Origin: Plantago elongata
Taxonomy: Eukaryota; Streptophyta; Magnoliopsida; Lamiales; Plantaginaceae
Length of the DNA stretch: 64,000 bases
NCBI GenBank assembly: GCA_036897095.1
Contig: JAYMSP010000079.1
Location: 1-64,000, forward strand
Reading direction: 5' to 3'
This document shows positions 22,610 through 33,624 of this stretch, one piece after another. The first letter of the stretch is position 1, and each line of letters begins with the position of its first letter. The notes under the pieces are model-generated. The model did no database searches and was not told where the DNA came from. It saw only the letters and a list, made by a program, of their open reading frames with translations. Made by a program: the position numbers and the translations under genes.

Positions 22610-25231
22610 CTATCTGCTCAACGGTTCTAGCTGAATTTCCATCCTACCAGTAGAATTTGATTCTTTGTCTGACATTACCCGACTCGGGTTCAAGAGATCA
22701 GAATCCTCCTCCTCCTCCTCACTATGACCTAACACCCAATTGCTTCTTCCGAATATTCTCCCCCGCTGTCTTTTCTTTTCATTGTACTCCAAGTACACAA
22801 CTGTTAGAGCACCTATCAAAAACCACACTATCAGAGCCCAACTAAGCCCACGTACATTTTCGCTATATCGCTCTCCCAGGTGTTTCAATCCACTAATAAG
22901 GGCAGCCATTCCGACAAGTATGGCACATCTGCCATTTATAACATGCGCATATTCCCAGATCAGTCTCTTAGAAGAAACTTCCTCCCCATTAGCAGGCTTC
23001 TTAGGCCTTAGGTAAGCATTCATTGGTTGTGCTACAACCAAAAGTATTGCCAACATCCCAAACTTAACATGCAATGAATCAAATACGAAACCCTGTAGCT
23101 CAGCAACAGCAAACAGAAAACCCAAAAAAACAATTGCTAATCCGGAATACTGTAAATAAACATGAATCTGAAACCAACCGTCACCTTTAACATGTTTCAA
23201 GTATCTAGCTGATAAAATCCCACCAGGAAGTAAAATACCCCAAGCAAGAAACATCATAAATCCATGAACCGCTAAAACTGGACGTAGGTTCTCCTCTGCT
23301 TCGGCAGACCCTCGCATTAGCAGGACGCTCATTGGCCTTTTACTAGTCACAAAATGCATATTTCTCACATTCAAGTGCTCATCAGACCACTGAGCACCCA
23401 TAGCCCAGATAACTTTTAGAGGAGTCGTGGGATCAATAATGTTCTTGCATTCCGGCCTTTCATCATCCCGATCACAAGATGGATTTAGAGGACGTGTGAA
23501 TTCCAAAGTGATAATGCCATTTTCAGATTTGCACCTCACATAAGTCAGATTCTCTTTTGTTGGATGAACACTGGCAGCATCTCTTCCATCAATCCAGTAA
23601 GTGTTTACCCTTCCCTTGCCACTATCATCAATCCAACCAACATAGACATAGCTATTTACCATTTCACGTCCGAATCCAATAGCCAGATAACCACTTTTCT
23701 TCTCACCCCTAGCTGCAATGGATATGGAGCTCTCTGATAATGTCCAGAAAAACATAGCTTGCTGATCATCCAAAGAAACACTATTATTGAACATATCGGG
23801 CAAACCTCCATCAACCACTTGAACTTTCCAGCCCATCTTAGGTGTGTAAAGAGACTGATAGTAAACGAGATCTGGTGTGTTCCGATCAGGGGCCCATACC
23901 AAATCAGAAGGACTGGCCTGAACTCCTTGAGCTTCTGGCCCACCAAAATATATAGTCTCTGACATGTTTCTAAGAGTTGCATTCCCACCAATTGGATCTG
24001 ATGTAACATAAAACGCCACATCATGTCCAGCCTGTATGGAAAACTTCACCTGGACACCCCTCTCTACCCTAAGCACCGGAGCTTCTTTCTTGTTGATATA
24101 CAAAACTTTAGACGGATTTGGGGGATTAGGATAATGCAGTGCTGGACCGGTGGAAACAACAAGTGGGTCTTTTTTATCCGCAATAACAAGATCTTGATCC
24201 TCCTTGTCATCCGCATCCAATGGTCCTAAACAATCATCTACATGCTTAGAAACATTAAGCTTCAAAAAGCCATAACTCCCACCATGATTCTGAGGAAGAT
24301 AGAAAGGCCGGAGACTATCGGGAGGCTTCATCGGCCCAAGTGCCCATATCACAGTCATATTCGATTTTGGATCAACCTTGAGATCAAACTTGCTATCATC
24401 AGACTCCAACAGCCTGGTATACTTGATAAACGACACACCATCCTTCCGGTGGCCATAAAGCAATGTGGTATCATTAACCCGCCCAGAAGATTCATAAATT
24501 GAATCTGGACAAACCCCCTGAGCAGTCCCATCCTCTTCCATCATACACTCAGTATACTTGGTGATATAGTAATCTTCCGCAAACGGCAATCCATCCTCCT
24601 TAAACCCGGTAATCGCAACATCACCACCCACCATCAACGAACCAGACGTACCATTCGCCCACCCAAATCCCATATAATCCTGAATCCGAATAGCAGCCTC
24701 CAAACCAATCTCGATCGCTCCTTCCCTAAGAGTCCACCTGATCCTATAATTATCCGACAACACTTTACAATTCTCGAACATTGTGGGCTCTTGTATTACC
24801 GGCTGGTTAGCAGAAACATTCACATCTGACAACAAAACATGCCCGAATTCGGACGCGGTAGGTTCATCCCAAACCGCAAGAACCCTAATCTGATCCCAAG
24901 TAACATTTCCGAGCAAATCAACAACAAAGGTGTCGTTTTTATAAGTCTGATTCAACGCAGATTCAGCAATCGGAAACCCGTTAGTGAGATTGTGAAAATC
25001 CTGACCCAAGGCACCCCACCAGTGGACGTCGTGGCCGGATAGCATGTCGAATTGGGAAACCCTAAAGGAACAGTCGTCGAGGATAGAAAGGCGGCCACGG
25101 AGCTGGTGCTGTACCATGGTGAATTGGGAGGTGAAATTGAGTAAAGAGGTGTTTGTTTTGGCGCAATCGGAGAAGGAGAAATCGACATGGTGTAGCAGAA
25201 ATTGAACAAGGAAGAGGAGGAATAATGACAT
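22610..25231 (-). CDS. DM13-DOMON-DOMON-cytochrome b561 protein
   Basis: An intronless frame of 873 residues with an N-terminal signal peptide (MSLFLLFLVQFLLHHVDFS). Domain order: DM13 about 41-135 (GHDVHWWG, the conserved Cys of the ILDDCSF strand); DOMON 1 about 154-300 (MGFGWANG, ending VIWALGP); a beta-rich middle about 370-470; DOMON 2 about 493-613 (GYLAIGFGREM, ending VIWAMGAQW); cytochrome b561 about 650-815 with five to six membrane spans; and an acidic tail (HSEEEEEDSDLL). The b561 haem histidines are visible in VHGFMM, IHVYLQ, LHVKFG and YAHVINGR. It matches the family of Arabidopsis At5g54830. DOMON-b561 proteins are thought to pass electrons across a membrane, often from ascorbate; the DM13 domain may be redox-active. 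Length and domains look complete. It lies between the two receptor copies but shows no sequence link to them. Confidence 0.9.
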   Translation of the reverse strand: MSLFLLFLVQFLLHHVDFSFSDCAKTNTSLLNFTSQFTMVQHQLRGRLSILDDCSFRVSQFDMLSGHDVHWWGALGQDFHNLTNGFPIAESALNQTYKNDTFVVDLLGNVTWDQIRVLAVWDEPTASEFGHVLLSDVNVSANQPVIQEPTMFENCKVLSDNYRIRWTLREGAIEIGLEAAIRIQDYMGFGWANGTSGSLMVGGDVAITGFKEDGLPFAEDYYITKYTECMMEEDGTAQGVCPDSIYESSGRVNDTTLLYGHRKDGVSFIKYTRLLESDDSKFDLKVDPKSNMTVIWALGPMKPPDSLRPFYLPQNHGGSYGFLKLNVSKHVDDCLGPLDADDKEDQDLVIADKKDPLVVSTGPALHYPNPPNPSKVLYINKKEAPVLRVERGVQVKFSIQAGHDVAFYVTSDPIGGNATLRNMSETIYFGGPEAQGVQASPSDLVWAPDRNTPDLVYYQSLYTPKMGWKVQVVDGGLPDMFNNSVSLDDQQAMFFWTLSESSISIAARGEKKSGYLAIGFGREMVNSYVYVGWIDDSGKGRVNTYWIDGRDAASVHPTKENLTYVRCKSENGIITLEFTRPLNPSCDRDDERPECKNIIDPTTPLKVIWAMGAQWSDEHLNVRNMHFVTSKRPMSVLLMRGSAEAEENLRPVLAVHGFMMFLAWGILLPGGILSARYLKHVKGDGWFQIHVYLQYSGLAIVFLGFLFAVAELQGFVFDSLHVKFGMLAILLVVAQPMNAYLRPKKPANGEEVSSKRLIWEYAHVINGRCAILVGMAALISGLKHLGERYSENVRGLSWALIVWFLIGALTVVYLEYNEKKRQRGRIFGRSNWVLGHSEEEEEDSDLLNPSRVMSDKESNSTGRMEIQLEPLSR

Positions 25232-26891
25232 GGGATTAAGATCCGCCGGGATTTAACGGATCGATCGGTGATCTATATTGAATTGAATTGAATTGATTGC
25301 TGTTTGAATTACTATGAGTTGGATTGATATGGGTAAAACGGAAAAAGGAATTGAATTGATTTGATTTGATAATCCTCCACGTCGAAGAGATCTGGAGGTG
25401 TTGAGTAGGATGGAAGGGAAGGTGGAGCCACCACTTTAGATTTGCAGTGAAGCTAGAAACGAAAACCAAACAAATTGTACTATTACCTGTTCAAGATAGT
25501 GCACTTTTTAGATGCCAAAACGCCATTTCTTGAAACCATCAGCAAACATCAAAGCTTTGAAATCACAGATGCAGATTTTGGTGGATGTGTCGATTCGATT
25601 GAAGAGCTCAATAGAGAAAGCCGAGCTGTAAATTTCTAATCTTTGTTGGCAGTGATTGATAAAATTGCAAATGAATTTACGGTAAACGATTTAAATAATA
25701 TATAAATGAGCCCGAAATAATTAAGTTGTGCTAATAAATTCAGATTTTCATAAATTTACAATGATTGGTAATATCGCAAGGGGCTGATTTTTTGAAGAAT
25801 TTGTTGCAAATTCAAATGCTAAGAATGAGGTGACATTTATTTTCACGAACATGGATTTAGAAGTGCAAATCCGTAAAATTTACCGCATTGATATGTACTT
25901 AAAGGTGGAATTTGTTACTAGTCATCGTAAATTTGTATTAATTATGTAGTCAATGCTACAATTATGTAAAATTTTCTGTTACCAATCATTGCCGTTAGCA
26001 TCTTCCTAAATATTTATATTTTGAAAAAGTTAAAGTTAAAGATAACATTAGATCCACTGCTATAATGAGATGGACCCACATGAAATTACAATATATGTTC
26101 GGATGAGGGTTGGGAGTATTCATTGGGACGATAAGGGGTTGTCAGGTTTGTTAGACACTATACCCCTCCCACACTCTCTGACCAATAGATGTTAGGTGCG
26201 TTCCTCCCATGGATATGATCCGTGATCGAACTGCTATAGTGACATATGAAATTATTAAGGGAACGAACCTAACATTAGAGGATGTCAGATTACTCTGCCA
26301 GACGTTTGTTAAACACTATATCCCTACTAGACGTTGTTCCGGCAACCCATGAGACTGCCATACATAGTGAATTTTAATATATTATTAATGAAATGAAATA
26401 ATTACTATCATTATAAAAATTAATGTTCGTAATTCAGTTAATTCGTATGTGAAAATAAAGTAAAATCTAATCAATATTTCTATGTTTGATTTTTTAACGT
26501 TTTTTGGTTATTAAAACTAGATGAATTTTAATATTTATAATTGAGAGGTTTTTAAGATACGAAATAATTTTTAAATCACTTTTAATATTTTAGATAAAGA
26601 AAAGTATATTGTAATTTAGTGAAAATGTATATTATGTTTAATAAAAATTATCATACCTTTAACATTCATCTTATTAATATGCAATATGCATGTAAAAACT
26701 GTCTCTATATGGTGCAGGCCAAATTTCATATTCTAACATTTAGCAAGTTCTCATCTTTTTCTTTGGTCAAGTTTGTCCATACCAGTCTGTATTATATCAT
26801 TCAGTGTTGACTACCAGAGTCACTCTTACTCATAATCATCATCATCACCAATTCCTCTGTGCTAACAAGAAGTAAAATATCTGATGAAAGC
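25232..26891. other. spacer between the b561 gene and receptor copy B
   Basis: Holds the promoters of two divergent genes: the b561 gene to the left and receptor copy B to the right. The GC-richer 26080-26360 segment has two related stretches (about 26145-26180 and 26285-26335, both with GT(C)AG...TTTGTTA(G/A)ACACTATA(C/T)CCCT), probably a decayed repeat of unknown kind. The remainder is AT-rich. No coding frame is supported. Confidence 0.5.
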
Positions 26892-29800
26892 ATGCATCAG
26901 TTTCTCATCTCAGCTTTCGCATGGATAATTGTGTCATTCCTCATCATATTAGTAGCTGATGCCAGTGCTGGTCCATTTACAGGTGAAGTGTCCATCAACT
27001 GTGGCTCATCTGGAGCTTCAGTTTCTCTGGATGGCAGATCATGGCTTGGAGACTATTATTCGAACCTTACAATCAAGGGCTCGTCAACCAGGTCTGCTGT
27101 CACCGGGGAAAGGACCTTAGCTGATCCAGTGCCCTACAAGACAGCACGAATCTCTCATTCAGGTTTTTCCTACATATTCCGACTCAATTCAGGTCAGAAA
27201 CTGATCCGGCTTCACTTTAATCCTACTTCCTATAACGGTTTCAAAAGTTCTGATGACTTGTTCACTGTTCGAGCTGGTCGTTTTACCTTACTGAGTAATT
27301 TCAGTGCTTCAATAACTGCTAATGCTCTTGGTGTTAATTTTATTGTAAAGGAATTCTGTATTATACTTGATCAAAATTGTCTACTTAATGTGACTTTCTC
27401 TCCTGCAATTTTAACTTGTTGGTCACGAGATACGTATGCTTTCATCAATGCCATCCAAGTTATATCTGTGCCTGAACCCCTTTCTTATACTGGCGATAAT
27501 GGAATCCAAGTGCTTGGTGAGAAATATCCGTTCTATATTGATAATAGTACTGCACTTGAAATGGTTCACCGGCAAAGTATTAAGAGGGATTGTGTTTTAC
27601 CGAGTGATGATTTCCCTGGCATGTTCGGGATGTCGAATAACCAGGTCAAGAATAGCACATGGAGAATATCTGTGGACATCGGTTTTAGGTACTTGGTGAG
27701 GTTCCATTTCAGTGAGCTGGCACATGTTATCAACAATAGCTTTTCACTTGTTATCAACCACATGGTTGCTTACACGAATGCCCGTGTAGTTGAACAGAAG
27801 GATCAGTCTGATGAGCATGGCCTTGTTTACAGAAACTACATGGTTATGGCAAAAGGGTGCAAACTACAGGGTAAACGTGACATTTTCATTTCTCTGCAGC
27901 TGAAAAATGAATTTGACTATGGACATGGTCCCCTTCAGGGATTTGAAATATTCAAGTTAAGCAATCCCGACGATAGTCTTGGAAGTCCAAATCCCTCACC
28001 TCCAGAAGAAGGCTTACCGTTCTGGACTTTCCAACATGGATTTTCAGTTCTTGGTAACAGAAACACAGTTGCAACAGCTGTCATAGTGATTATCTGTTTT
28101 GTTAATGCCATTGTTCACATGCTACGGCAAAGTTGGGAAGCTTATTTTCCAGAGGAGAAAAAGAAGCCAACAACCAGGGTTTCACGAATCTGTCGTTGTT
28201 TTTCACTACCTGAGATCCAAGCAGCTACTAGGAACTTCCATGATTCAGTTGTTATTGGAAAGGGAGGATTTGGTAAAGTCTACAGAGGGTTCATAGGTTA
28301 CAGTCGAGAAATTGTAGCCATAAAACGGTTGAAAACAGACTCCAAGCAAGGGAGCCGTGAATTCTGGACAGAAGTTGAGACACTTTCTGCGCTTCGGCAT
28401 GTTAATTTAGTCTCCCTAATTGGCTACTGCAATGAGCAACAGGAAATGATTCTTGTTTACGAGTATATGCCAAATGGAACACTAGCCGACCATCTCTACA
28501 GGCTTGCGAGGAAAAAAAGTAAGTTCACTTCGCTTTCTTGGGAGGAACGGTTTCAGATCTGCATTGGAGCTGGGCGAGGACTTGACTATCTTCACACAGG
28601 TAAAGGGGTGATACATCGCGATGCAAAGGCTTCAAATATCCTTCTAGATGAATGTTTTGTGGCTAAGTTTTCAGACTTTGGCTTGGCAAAGACTGAATGC
28701 TTGAGTGTGTTGCAAAATCAAGAAAGCACAAACGTTAAGGGTACATTTGGATATATTGATCCGGATTATTTTAAAACTCGTAAACTAACAACGAAAAGCG
28801 ACACATATGCATTTGGTGTGGTGTTGTTGGAAGTATTGTGTGGGAGACCTGCAGTTGATCCTCTTGCTGGGGAAGATCAGTGCAGTCTAACCACATGGGC
28901 TCGAGATAACATTAGACGGGGAAAAGTGGACCTGATCTTAGCTCCATGTCTGCGTGATGAAATCACAGCAGGTAGTTTGACAGCATTTTTGAAGATTGCT
29001 GAAAGCTGCTTGCATGATGAGCCAATTCAGCGGCCTCCTATTGTCCATGCCATCATAGGCCTGGAGTTCGCACTTGAGTTGCAGAAGCGAAAGCGTTCGT
29101 TATCAAATGATATAGCAAGTTTAGCTGATCTCTTGCCATTTACTACTAGAACTCAGCAGGGAAATTCTAATCATTTGGTAACAGATGAGATTACAAATGC
29201 TGATGCTGTCGTGCTGTGTGACGATGGAGCTTTGCCTGCTGAAATATCTGGCGCTGCTGATGTCTTGCCACGTACTAATAGAACGTCAAGGAGCACAATG
29301 CAACTGACCGTGGACTCATCTAATATGCAGAGTATGACAGGTTTCATGAAAGAAGAAACTGACAGTAGAATGGCTGAGGATGAGTCTCCGAATGGAAAAA
29401 CAGATGGCCAGAAAACATTAATGAACAAGCTATCACGACTTTTCTCATGGGTTTCAATTTGGAAGAGTGCAAAACCATCCAAAAGAACCCGATTTGCTGG
29501 CATCTCAAAATCAGGTATTATTCTGGCCACAGAATTTCAGAATAATCTGTGTCTTGTAAAACAGTTAAAGACACTAACTTCCCATAATCCCATGCCTCAT
29601 GGGAATTACCGAATTAGTGTCTTGGGATAAGCTGTGTGATTCATATTTATTTTCAAACTTCTGGTTTTTAGTAGTAAAAGATGGTGTGATATATCTTCTT
29701 AGTGGTTTTTTAGAAACTGGATATAAAATGTACTTCACCTAGAATCAATCTCGAAATTTGTATTCCATATTTTGCAGCACCGATAATAAAGAACAAGATC

Positions 29801-31882
29801 AAGAAAGAACCAACGAGCTGTAGAGTAGCTGATGTTGAGCCTCGACATGGAAACACAGATGCACGAAAGTCTATAGTGTATAAGCTATCACGCTTTTTCC
29901 AATGGCACTCAGTTCGAAAAGCAAAACCGTACAAGAGAAAAGACTTTGCTGGCATCTCAATATCAGGTATTGGTTTATCACTGCATATGAGATGTGTCAG
30001 AGTTTATACCTGGTCTGATTCTTCTCGTATAATACGTTTCTAGAGAACAAATCTTGGTAACAAAACAAATAGAAGTCAGAACTTTGGTAGGGAAGCAGTT
30101 CTGAAACTATATAGTCATGTTCATGTAGATGATTTACAATTATAGTCACATAATATTAAGCAGGAAACTGTACCAAGTCTTATCAAATGAATACTGTGAC
30201 TTGTGGCTTACCATTACTTCGATTTTAATCTTTTCATATCTTGGGGTCTTCACTTCAAGCTATTCATAGCTATATACGAAGTATGAATTCTTTTAAATTT
30301 CGGAATCTTTTATCTTGCTAGCAAATGTGGTGCAGATCGCGGCAATTTAGTTTTTGTTTCAATTGCATATGTAAATGTTGAGAGGGATATTGATGTGAAA
30401 ATGTATTGTACGTCCAACTGTCCTGAAAGTCGAAACTTAATATGTATATATATTGCAGCCCCACTTACGAAGTACTTCAGCAACAAGACATCCTTAAGAA
30501 GTAGTCGTGCTTATCCAAAAACAGAACATGCACTAATTAGTCGGGATTATCAGAAAACAGAACTTGCAGAAGGTGGAAATGTCGACTTGATCCCGAGTCA
30601 CAATCTCAGAATTTACTCATTCTCAGAATTGAAGACTGCAACTAGAAATTTCAGAGGAGATTTACTTATCGGGGAAGGTGGTTTCGGCAGAGTTTACAAA
30701 GGTTTTCTAGAGGATAAATCAACCAACACAAGTGGAGTGAGGTCCTCCATTGCTGTAAAGCATTTGAATCGCGAAAGCTGCCAAGGGATTGAGGAGTGGC
30801 TGGTAATTATATTGTTTCTGTCAATGTGTGCATCTGTTTTGATACAAACAAGGTTTTAGTGTTTTCTTATTGCGTTGTTGTCTACTGCCGTGCAATAAAA
30901 AAAAAGAACTATGGATTCTCTCCCAATAGCTGTTCTACTTGTGAATGCTACAAATTTATGTGCAGGCTGAGATAAAGTTCCTGGGAAAACAATGTCACCC
31001 TAATCTAGTGAAGCTATTGGGTTACAGCTTCGAATCTGGAGAGCTCCTGCTTGTCTATGAATACATGCAAAACGGAAGCTTAGAGAAACATATTTTTTTG
31101 AGTAAGCGATCAGATTAAGCATGACTAACTATATCTTCAAAATTAGGCCACATACGCATTCCATCTTGTTAAAGCTAGATGCTGAAAATATTAGTTTTCT
31201 TGTACAGAGAGTCCTCATGCTCAGCCACTTTCATGGAATATTAGGCTTAAGATATTAATTGGAGCAGCTCGTGGCCTCGCATATTTGCATTCTCATGAAA
31301 AGTCAGTTATATATAGAGACTTCAAAACCTCAAACATCCTGCTTGATGGAGTAAGCTATTATGATATTCGATTGTCAGCTATATCTTCTCCAACTTTTGT
31401 TTACATTTAAAGATGCATGAATGTGTTGCCTTCTGTTGCTCTAGAACTTCTTTTACGTTCTGAGGCAGATATCACGATACTGGAACGACATTCTGACTTT
31501 TTTCTTCAATTGGTTCTTCTGTGTTCTCAGTCATACAATGCCAAGCTGTCTGACTTTGGTTTGGCAAAATTGGGTGCAAGTGTTGGTCACAGCCATGTAT
31601 CAACCCGGATAATGGGAACATATGGTTATGCTGCTCCTGAATACATGGCAACAGGTACGATACTGCCATACTGGCGCTGTCAGAGCTTCAATTAGACTGA
31701 AAAGCATTGTAGTAATTAGTGTAATGACATTTTGTCTGCCAGGGCACTTGTACATCAAGAGTGACGTGTATGGTTTTGGAGTTGTCCTGTTGGAAATGCT
31801 TACAGGATTACAAGCACTGGACATAAGTCGTCCATCTGGACAGGGATATCTGGTCGACTGGATCATGCCTATAAAAGCATGA
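26892..31882 (+). CDS. two-kinase receptor, copy B, second kinase cut short
   Basis: Seven exons in phase: 26892-29514, 29778-29966, 30459-30802, 30966-31101, 31208-31350, 31531-31654, 31743-31882. The start chosen is ATG 26892 (MHQFLISAF, matching MHQWLVSAA of copy A); the frame runs open upstream only with GTG. Exon 1 has a signal peptide, two malectin-like domains, a membrane span at about 391-410 and a CrRLK1L kinase with GKGGFGKV (about 455), HRDAKASN (an unusual Ala for Val/Leu, about 574), DFG and [10 protein letters not shown]. Exon 2 is 63 codons, phase 1 on both sides, and duplicates the tail of exon 1 (both end KLSR(L/F)F...KP.KR..FAGIS.SG). Exons 3-7 encode an RLCK-VII kinase ([31 protein letters not shown]), with exon lengths 136 and 124 identical to copy A. 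TGA at 31880-31882 stops it in the C-lobe; the frame continues to 32125 with sequence matching the end of copy A ([20 protein letters not shown]). The product is 1232 residues, 81 short of the readable frame. Confidence 0.75.
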
Positions 31883-32125
31883 AAGGGATCAATGAAGATA
31901 ATCATGGACGCACGCCTGGAAGGAAGATATCCTTCTAAATCCGCGTTACAAGTATATCAGCTAGCTAAAAGTTGTGTGACAGCTAATCCAAAAGCCAGAC
32001 CATCAATGAAAGAAGTAGTTGAAATACTGGAAGCTGTTGAGACTCTTGAAGCTGTTAAAGATAACTTGAGCCCATTTAAGTTCATGAGTTCCAGTCGGAC
32101 AACTATGAGTCTGGCAAAGAGATGA
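31883..32125 (+). pseudogene. untranslated tail of copy B second kinase
   Basis: This continues the frame of exon 7 without further stops to 32125. It encodes the last helices of the kinase C-lobe ([20 protein letters not shown] matches [20 protein letters not shown] of copy A) and a short Ser/Thr/Arg tail. It lies after an in-frame TGA. An ATG at 31892 is in frame, but on its own it would give only an unfoldable kinase fragment. Confidence 0.7.
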
Positions 32126-33624
32126 ACAATCACTTTACGCTTGGAGAAAAGCTTCCGGTTTTTACCACTGCGAATTTGTGAAAGCCAAAAGGTAGTGGAT
32201 GCGGGTTCTTAAGTCTCAACGTTTTAGATTAAAAGATGCTTCCTGTTTTATATACTTCTATTTTGTTCTATTTTAACTCTCTGTCACTCTAATTCTTCCA
32301 TATGATCAATCGAGTCGTTCAAAAGTCCATGTAAGCTTTTCAGTTGCGCAGTTGTATATAATATGACAGACATATTCCGTGCACTTCCTTCCCTAAATCA
32401 AAACAGTAGATCATATTATCAGGACCTGCAAGCCAATATACCTTCCCGTTCAAAAACTTTGAGCGGAAACGGTGAAGGCAAAAACCTTTTTCGAAATTGT
32501 TCTCGACCAAGAGTTCGCACGTAAACTATATAATCCTACCCTGAAAACTCCAGCCTCAGAATAAGTTTCAGTTATAGCCAAAACCTTGTAGTCAGCTGCT
32601 CGCAATCGAGAGCTATCTTAACGAGCCGATCACAAACACGATTATGATCAAAAGCTTGATGATCAAGAGCCGATTATGAGCATGCCTGGAATTCTAACAA
32701 TAACTGATCCATTAAGTTATAGCTCGACTCAGCTCGAAGGTGAATATTTAGTTTATACGTTCCATGCAGGTTGTCCATATTGTTTTTTGATATAACTTAA
32801 GAAGAGTAATATTATGACACTATATAGTTCGTGCGCACGATTTAAATTTATAAGTTGTTAGTTTGATTAATAAATTTAATTTTTAAATTTTTCAGAAGTG
32901 AATATGAATAAATATAAAAGAACGTCTATATAATGATAAAAATGATAACTAGTACGAGTAAAGAGAAGTATTCGCATTCAATGTAATATAGTACGTGAGA
33001 AGTAGTCCCTCAAACTTTTCAAAACTCATTTCCTTATTAAATTACATATGCGGAATGACAGTTCACGAATTTCTCATTTATCTATATGGTATACGTAGGG
33101 AAAGGATAATTATATCAAGCTAGTATAATTAAGTTGTGGTTCAAACAGTCTTTAATGGATTTCAGAAGACATCTTATATACCGGATTTATAAATAATTTG
33201 TAAGCCTTGTAATTAAAATCAAATTAGTTAATTAAAAAATAAAATTAAGTAAATTTAAAATTATTTTTTAAATCATATAAAATATATTTAACCACATAAT
33301 CTATTTACTTAATTATAAACTCTATTAGAAATTTTCTCTTTCATTGTCGTATTGAAAGACATTCTATACCAGATTTGTTGTATGTAATTTGTGGGTATAA
33401 TAAGGTAATTCTGTGTTAATCTAGACTCCTAGAGCGTATTAATACCTATGTGTGGCGCATTTCGAAATAGATCACATTTTCAAGGTGAAACATGCAATTT
33501 ACCCTTAAATATTTTTCATTTAATTCTGCAACATTTTAGATCCACAGTAACTATATAAACACCATTGGAGTACCACTCGAAGGTCTTTTCGCTTCCACGT
33601 CCGTTCCCACTATCGTCGTCATCA
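32126..33624. other. spacer before the GAUT gene
   Basis: The 3' UTR of copy B is followed by AT-rich sequence. No coding frame, clear repeat or RNA gene is seen. The promoter of the plus-strand galacturonosyltransferase gene must lie at the right end; no convincing TATA box was picked out. Confidence 0.5.
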
